Assembly: GCA_964626685.1 (NCBI GenBank)
Contig: CAZVJY010000003.1
Location: 62,001-126,000, forward strand
Reading direction: 5' to 3'
Origin: RGEC01 sp964626685
GTDB taxonomy: Bacteria; Bacteroidota; Bacteroidia; NS11-12g; UBA955
Length of the DNA stretch: 64,000 nucleotides
The notes under the pieces are model-generated. The model was not told the origin of the DNA. It saw only the letters and a program-made list of their open reading frames with translations, and searched no databases. Of the stretch, positions 61,401 through 64,000 are shown one piece after another. Positions within the stretch are counted from its first letter, which is position 1. Each line of letters begins with the position of its first letter. The position numbers and the translations under genes are program-made.

Positions 61401-62754
61401 TGGATATGCGAAAGAAGGCCTTTATGCAGTATTGCTGAAAGCTATATCAGACAGAGGTTGCAGGGATAGTATGACGAAAAATGCAAGGGTTTTTGCCCCC
61501 GCATGGCCTGTATTTGCAGTAAATAATCACTGCCTGCGCCAAAACCTGATATCAACAGCTTCGCATCGCGGAGCCGGCACACCGCTCAGATATACGTGGT
61601 ATCTTGGCAATGGTGATACGGTAAATGGTTCAGGTCTGAATTATATATATCCCATCCATGGTTCCTATAACCTGCGCATGCGCACAATGACAGACAAAGG
61701 ATGTGCCCGCGATTCTGTAGCTGTGGTAACGGTGCATCCGCTGCCGCTGGTTAACTTCACCGCTGTTAACCCTTGTCGGGATGACAGTCTTGTCTTTACT
61801 GCACAAACAGGTATCGCTATGGGCAGCGCAGGTGTGCCTCAATGGACGTTTGGCAATGGACAAACTGCCAGTGGTAGTCCGGTGCGCCGAATTTTTGGCA
61901 ACCCCGGAAATTTCACGGCCAAATTGACACATATCTCGGATAAGGGTTGTATGGATTCGCTTTCTCTGCCTTATACAGTGGGTGAAAAGGTTGTTGTGAG
62001 GTATTCTGTGAGCAATGTTTGCCTCGAAGAACCCAGTATTTTCAAGGATTCGTCCTATAGTATTCAGGCCATCAATGCATGGAACTGGGATTTTGGCAAT
62101 GGTGTGAAATCAACCCAGGTAAATCCGGTGTATACCTATAAAACACCGGGTATCTATAATACACGTCTGCAAATAGCTACCCTGCCGGGTTGTCTTTATG
62201 TTGGCGTAAAGGCCACAACGGTGCATCCCAAGCCGCTGGCTTTCTTTAGCCACGATCCTGATCAGGGGACCATCGTTAATCCCAACATTACCTTCACCGA
62301 TAAAAGCCAGGGTGCTGATAAAGTTTGGTATACAATCAGTACGGGGTATAAAACAACCAGTAGAAACTTTACCCATGCTTTACCCGACAGCGGGATTTTC
62401 TCCATTACCCAGTATGCCTCCACCCAGTTTGGCTGCCTGGATTCATTTACCAAGGAGATTGTCATAAACTACATGTACACCCTGCATGTACCCACTGCTT
62501 TCACTCCCGATGGCAATAACCTGAATGAAGGTTTCGGTCCTTTGGGTATGGGGATTAACTGGTATGCCATGAAAATTTATTCCCGCTGGGGTGAAAAAAT
62601 TTATGAAACCCGCGACAGCAAGCCTTGGAACGGTACCTATAACGGAGAACCCGTTCCCGAAGGTGTTTATGCGGTGCTGATGGAATTGAAAGACCATAAA
62701 GGGCGAAATCACTATTACAAAGGAACCGTTCAGATACTCCGCAAGCCGGAGTAA
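55477..62754 (+). CDS. Giant surface protein with PKD-like repeats and T9SS type-B sorting domain
   Basis: The 2425-residue protein has a signal peptide (about 1-24). A long N-terminal region of DUF11-like beta domains follows (for example SVTLTLPTGVRYIPGSLSG and KYTLRIINTG). Two Ig/PKD-like domains are encoded at about 60030-60510 (NAGRDTVLCAG, then ICDGATYPI). An array of about eight 82-residue PKD-like repeats then runs from about 60520 to 62470, each with a Cys-x-(G/D)-D/E start and a GC-x-D end. The type-B sorting domain (from about residue 2332: VPTAFTPDGNNLNEG, IYSRWGEKIYE) closes it. It should be a T9SS-exported adhesin or matrix protein. An uninterrupted G8 tract lies at 57979-57986. 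Confidence 0.9.
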   Translation: MHKYALRILVVFLSLFFAETLRCQGNKLNIVASAPKNMTICGLSDTARVTVFNISATAVSGVSVTLTLPTGVRYIPGSLSGTGIGELNITNLNRPVFSAPSLGIGKNFSFRYRIRANCDLIPVVSGPTNPSVGVRVDYTGNFDAALSLPFTSAVPSLGYNSITNQSFTGNVGDKFVRRVTFTNFGKGPLLNLRLVRVKGKDLNLRSESGFNHRYTADSVITTFSKTDIQKVGNKDTFLDQNESIALSDTFTILACNFLTTAYDLAWGCDGKFCQVVKNNAAAFISTASPNLVVAVSSSVQPVYNNTVPSKYTLRIINTGLMKSIRSEVIVFQTTNPGAGFQNFELSRIDSTSIRLQKGWKGSPVRVFTDTFLSNAATPCWTVGSMGGFRLRLQDLQPRDTIFITWDVYRCANTVCNAGFHETGWGYRVSYRNQCSTVLSTNNQWGVGNTYSGGATTPYAPTDLQQNEVKPFRYTFTGMGNLPLHSSAAIRIDLVLPNTLTHSLLNTDFYIDNPNLTAIWYPDSLRRINDTLRAFMGRTVLFGLTNAELTVRLKGVCVPGAGNQNLPLTLIYAYNPNRNAHPNLWIRPICNTVNVKVHCRNVCTGGGMLFRNFELYRSSYGLPDNNNDGLADATGSLDFLKIRRERIMFGDTLTTVFRGRPMPAAGITNWRYGYAESVVTNGSYISVVDATLELYKGNVKITTNCNSVKWRKVTSGANATFYFNFTVDSIWKWGCLSASYRYIQNDSLCLVVRYKVDKNRGQTSQLMNFSNRYYLASANNPTPAQSYQCDTFSGSCILYGYIFHNWGTDNVNYASCNELTLSQNFYLGIGNCCTYGGGNIFPFEYRNWGRPVSLRLTIPPSLRLNRTSFIQNRTAGTNNTVAERKDTIPFRRGSSYIFDFTKYYKDSGGKINFSDDGFHGTFSYTVFPSCEVPPRISYPIHYQFIYQKRGALGTGFDTVTSQQMNSSDYFTLNTPNFGFQPAIPIVYGNKDTVEWEVRYSNPSTTFTANNIWLSAQNNGNIRIVQIRDWARDTVINPVNDIYRAGSLAAGQTRSFRVRAVFSRCTPDSLLLYGGWDCRAYPSSLNLNACPVLSTRLFLEPLNTRLNLTLKDSLNSFDLCYPNRMTLTIDNVQSVTAQQLRARITLPIGMEMIPGNNRIRYPHKTAAVSLGNPVLLTGTTYEWDLSKLAALSSGLPGTGDTNRNKVVITFRVKTNCDYASGSFINARALSNIRCGDPVPANTAYTNPLEIKGITRPYFTQVKSWTDSILPCEKPAITKIRFLVLGPVATGNDDWVELLLPPGISRDSAYFLSVRNAPNKDSLVLRNFNGATLLSWKIPPGVQPGDSTEFNLRLFSVSSATTCGPADLLFRTVVSKQMECVPENKICNIKVITGSVIGQPYTDKSSLQIISGGAASRLVKGDTEQISINYSIKNTGRFTSSALPIVVRYHFDNDGNGKWSPGDLRLGTDTLRKSLKKDSIVSVSRVLRIRAGQSCALLAVIDSSACACRFGQFLFAPPHLVNAGRDTVLCAGSPWRMGSVASNWFQYNWNRTDLIDSATKANPVYIPSLLINRADTQVFMLTTNRGACSSRDTVRLIVRPLPQINIGSKVAEICDGATYPIANTVSNGLTPYRWRWSPATGISDTTAAIPVASPKTTTRYTLRITDKFGCKQTDTVRISVNPNPVARFFWPLTCAGKKVQVSDSSLITGDSIASRFWSASGFDTFSLKVVSLDMKGLAKLPLTLRVLSNKGCGDTLTRIVDVKAIPKISFSVPYVCNGDSSRFTNLSTIDSGFIGAWSWNFGNGQTSTLKNPVHRYSDTGTRTVSLSAVSNHGCADTLQKTARVFPVPVASFTFSNVCSGDSFAFTDNSNLFGDTFKSRNWNLGVMGNAAMTNVKRLVTNWGKYPISLSIETIHGCRHTKTDTARVYPLPLPVFYSDSVCEGLTTKFTNSSSVPQGNIVSYSWKFGDGNVSSATAPSHGYAKEGLYAVLLKAISDRGCRDSMTKNARVFAPAWPVFAVNNHCLRQNLISTASHRGAGTPLRYTWYLGNGDTVNGSGLNYIYPIHGSYNLRMRTMTDKGCARDSVAVVTVHPLPLVNFTAVNPCRDDSLVFTAQTGIAMGSAGVPQWTFGNGQTASGSPVRRIFGNPGNFTAKLTHISDKGCMDSLSLPYTVGEKVVVRYSVSNVCLEEPSIFKDSSYSIQAINAWNWDFGNGVKSTQVNPVYTYKTPGIYNTRLQIATLPGCLYVGVKATTVHPKPLAFFSHDPDQGTIVNPNITFTDKSQGADKVWYTISTGYKTTSRNFTHALPDSGIFSITQYASTQFGCLDSFTKEIVINYMYTLHVPTAFTPDGNNLNEGFGPLGMGINWYAMKIYSRWGEKIYETRDSKPWNGTYNGEPVPEGVYAVLMELKDHKGRNHYYKGTVQILRKPE
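57979..57986 (+). repeat. G8 homopolymer in the giant surface-protein gene
   Basis: Eight G in a row encode a Gly-Gly-Gly stretch (TYGGGN) with the frame intact. Poly-G tracts of this length can slip during replication. Confidence 0.7.
60520..62470 (+). repeat. Array of about eight PKD-like repeats, spacing about 246 nt
   Basis: Repeat units start near 60520, 60770, 61014, 61260, 61506, 61750, 61996 and 62236. The similarity is at protein level (VCxGDS...F...GCxD); the DNA is diverged. Confidence 0.7.
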
Positions 62755-62756
62755 GA

Positions 62757-63329
62757 TTATAGTATAAATCGCTGCAGCTCTCTGTAAAATCGGGCCATCG
62801 GAAAGCCCATTACATTGTAAAAACAACCGTTGATGCGCTTTACACCCATGTATCCCATCCAGTCTTGAACCCCGTAGGATCCGGCTTTGTCAAAGGGCTT
62901 GAAGTGATCAATGTAGTATTCAATTTCATGGTCGGTGAGCGGATAGAACTCCACTTCACTGCGTTCGTGAAAAACCTGCTGCCGTTCATTGTTGCGCATA
63001 CAAACGCCCGTAAAAACCTCATGGGTTCTGCCACTCAGCGATGCCAACATTTCTGTGGCTTCTTCCTTCGTGGCAGGCTTGTTGATGACCCTGCTGCCCA
63101 GGCAAACGATGGTGTCGGCTGTCACCAGTATTTTTTCATGCAATGGTTCCGTAAAATGCGCTGCTTTGTGCGATGCCAAGAATTCACACACCTGTTCGCG
63201 CTGCAGATAATCCGGAAAATCTTCCTCTGCTTCGATATTTACTACCTCAAAGTGCAGTCCTGCCTCGCGAAATATTTGATGACGGCGCGGACTTTTGGAA
63301 GCCAGCAGCAATCTGGGGAATTGAACCAT
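62757..63329 (-). CDS. maf: Maf-like nucleoside triphosphate pyrophosphatase
   Basis: Maf (190 residues) hydrolyses non-canonical or canonical dTTP/UTP-type nucleotides and was first described as a septum-formation inhibitor. The LASKSPRRHQIF N-terminus and the catalytic Asp in TADTIVCLG are conserved, as is KAGSYGVQDWMGYMGV. It is convergent with the giant gene, with 2 nt between stops. A TACCTTTG box ends 4 nt before ATG 63329. Confidence 0.94.
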   Translation of the reverse strand: MVQFPRLLLASKSPRRHQIFREAGLHFEVVNIEAEEDFPDYLQREQVCEFLASHKAAHFTEPLHEKILVTADTIVCLGSRVINKPATKEEATEMLASLSGRTHEVFTGVCMRNNERQQVFHERSEVEFYPLTDHEIEYYIDHFKPFDKAGSYGVQDWMGYMGVKRINGCFYNVMGFPMARFYRELQRFIL

Positions 63330-63333
63330 GCCA

Positions 63334-63341
63334 CAAAGGTA
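63334..63341 (-). promoter_or_regulatory. maf promoter -7 box TACCTTTG
   Basis: Perfect TAnnTTTG match, 4 nt before ATG 63329; a possible leaderless start. Confidence 0.6.
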
Positions 63342-63380
63342 TTGCCAGAGGATGAAAGTAGAAATTAGCGGTCAATAGGT

Positions 63381-63388
63381 TATTTTTG
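63381..63388 (+). promoter_or_regulatory. hbd promoter -7 box TATTTTTG
   Basis: Perfect TAnnTTTG match, 9 nt before ATG 63398, divergent from the maf promoter. Confidence 0.6.
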
Positions 63389-63397
63389 CCGCCACTT

Positions 63398-64000
63398 ATG
63401 AAGCAAATTGCAGTAATCGGCGGCGGTACCATGGGAAATGGCATCGTGCACGTGTTCGCTCAGAACGGCTATCAGGTTTCTTTGATTGACGTTAAACCCG
63501 AAATACTTGAAAAGGCCCTGGCCACCATTACCAAAAACCTCGACCGTCAGATAGCCAAGGGTGCTATTGATGAAGATAAAAAAGCCGCTACACTGGGCAA
63601 TATCAAAACCTTCACCAACATCAGCGATGGGGTTGAAGGTGCCGATCTGGTGGTGGAGGCCGCTACAGAAAACCTCGAGATCAAGCTGAATATTTTCCGT
63701 CAGCTGGACAGTTTTGCCAAACCCGGTTGCATTCTCGCATCCAACACTTCATCTATCAGCATCACCAAAATTGGTTCGGTTACAGGTCGTCCTGACAAGG
63801 TAATCGGTATGCACTTTATGAACCCTGTGCCTGTGATGAAGCTGGTGGAGATTATTGGCGGTTACAAAACCGACAAGGAAACCCTCAACACCATTGTGGA
63901 ACTGACCAGGACCATTGGCAAAGTACCGGCTGTAACGCAGGATTATCCCGGTTTTATATCCAACCGTGTGCTCATCCCGATGATTAATGAGGCTATTCTT
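63398..64000 (+). CDS. hbd: 3-hydroxybutyryl-CoA dehydrogenase, N-terminal part (truncated by window edge)
   Basis: The first 201 codons are visible and the frame runs off the right edge. The NAD-binding IGGGTMGNGI is at the N-terminus. The catalytic region NTSSISITKI and HFMNPVPVMKLVEI (His-Asn) follows, then PGFISNRVL. The enzyme oxidises or reduces 3-hydroxybutyryl-CoA. It could work with the thiolase at 4.6-5.8 kb, although they are far apart. The small single-domain form (no crotonase fusion visible) fits Hbd/PaaH. Confidence 0.94.
   Translation, partial: MKQIAVIGGGTMGNGIVHVFAQNGYQVSLIDVKPEILEKALATITKNLDRQIAKGAIDEDKKAATLGNIKTFTNISDGVEGADLVVEAATENLEIKLNIFRQLDSFAKPGCILASNTSSISITKIGSVTGRPDKVIGMHFMNPVPVMKLVEIIGGYKTDKETLNTIVELTRTIGKVPAVTQDYPGFISNRVLIPMINEAIL

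Noticed and set aside
60520..62470. Regular spacing of about 246 nt considered as a DNA repeat or CRISPR-like array
   Set aside because: The repeats are conserved only as protein motifs inside one open frame; the DNA is not repetitive and unit length is far from CRISPR size.
1..64000. Search for tRNA/rRNA genes, insertion sequences, integrases, CRISPR arrays and known defence genes
   Set aside because: None was seen; intergenic regions are short, and the only one over 300 nt holds regulatory-type palindromes.

Overview
The window is a chromosomal segment of a Bacteroidota bacterium, probably a free-living Chitinophagales/Sphingobacteriales/Cytophagales-type organism. The evidence is lineage-typical: a MurF-Alr fusion, an OstA/LptA-like protein followed by a DUF5686 protein, DUF4293 and DUF3108 proteins, large surface proteins ending in type IX secretion (T9SS) type-B/CHU_C-like sorting domains, near absence of Shine-Dalgarno sequences, and promoter boxes of the form TAnnTTTG. 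It is mostly housekeeping sequence. I see no tRNA, rRNA, insertion sequence, prophage, CRISPR array or recognised defence system.

Layout. 1-5.8 kb: end of pyrH, an archaemetzincin-like lipoprotein, rpsT, a 2Fe-2S ferredoxin with a histidine phosphatase, a menaquinone pair (hotdog thioesterase and isochorismate synthase), a secreted protein of unknown function and a thiolase. 5.9-9.5 kb: LON-domain protein, TsaB and a PabA/TrpG glutaminase, converging on dxs. 9.5-11.4 kb: an AT-rich 373-nt intergenic region feeding an AT-hook/H1-like chromatin protein, then prmC. 11.4-17.9 kb (minus strand): a panD-led operon with two UPF0104 membrane proteins around a stand-alone RfaE2 and a glycosyltransferase, followed by a lamin-tail surface protein. 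18-21.7 kb: recR, a GT2 fused to a degenerate sugar-transferase module, and an orphan histidine kinase. 21.7-26.9 kb: a 1727-residue T9SS subtilase. 27-34 kb: DUF4293 plus an M14 peptidase; a PTPS/QueD enzyme; an efp-speB-nifS-lipoprotein operon; mtgA. 34-43 kb: DUF5686 and OstA-like envelope proteins, then divergent tilS, a sugar nucleotidyltransferase and murF-alr. 43-50 kb: DUF3108, selD, pdhB, an unknown protein, a Wzx-like flippase and glyA. 50-55.4 kb: an operon of a YfhO-like membrane protein, a GT2, a methyltransferase and an S8 protease. 55.5-62.8 kb: a 2425-residue T9SS adhesin-like protein with a PKD-type array. The right end holds maf and a truncated hbd.

The most informative pattern is a promoter-like box TAnnTTTG, or a variant TAnnTTCG, that ends 4-22 nt before the start codon of most first genes. 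It implies very short or absent 5' leaders, and I used it to choose several GTG/TTG starts. Other points to follow up are the H1-like protein with its palindrome-rich upstream region, an EF-P with Asn at the tip position normally held by Lys/Arg, a G8 tract inside the giant surface-protein gene, an S8 protease with a roughly 200-residue insert between catalytic Asp and His, and an archaemetzincin with a lipoprotein signal.

No complete new system is evident. The nearest to uncharacterised multi-gene units are the panD/UPF0104/RfaE2/GT2 operon and the YfhO/GT2/methyltransferase/S8 operon.
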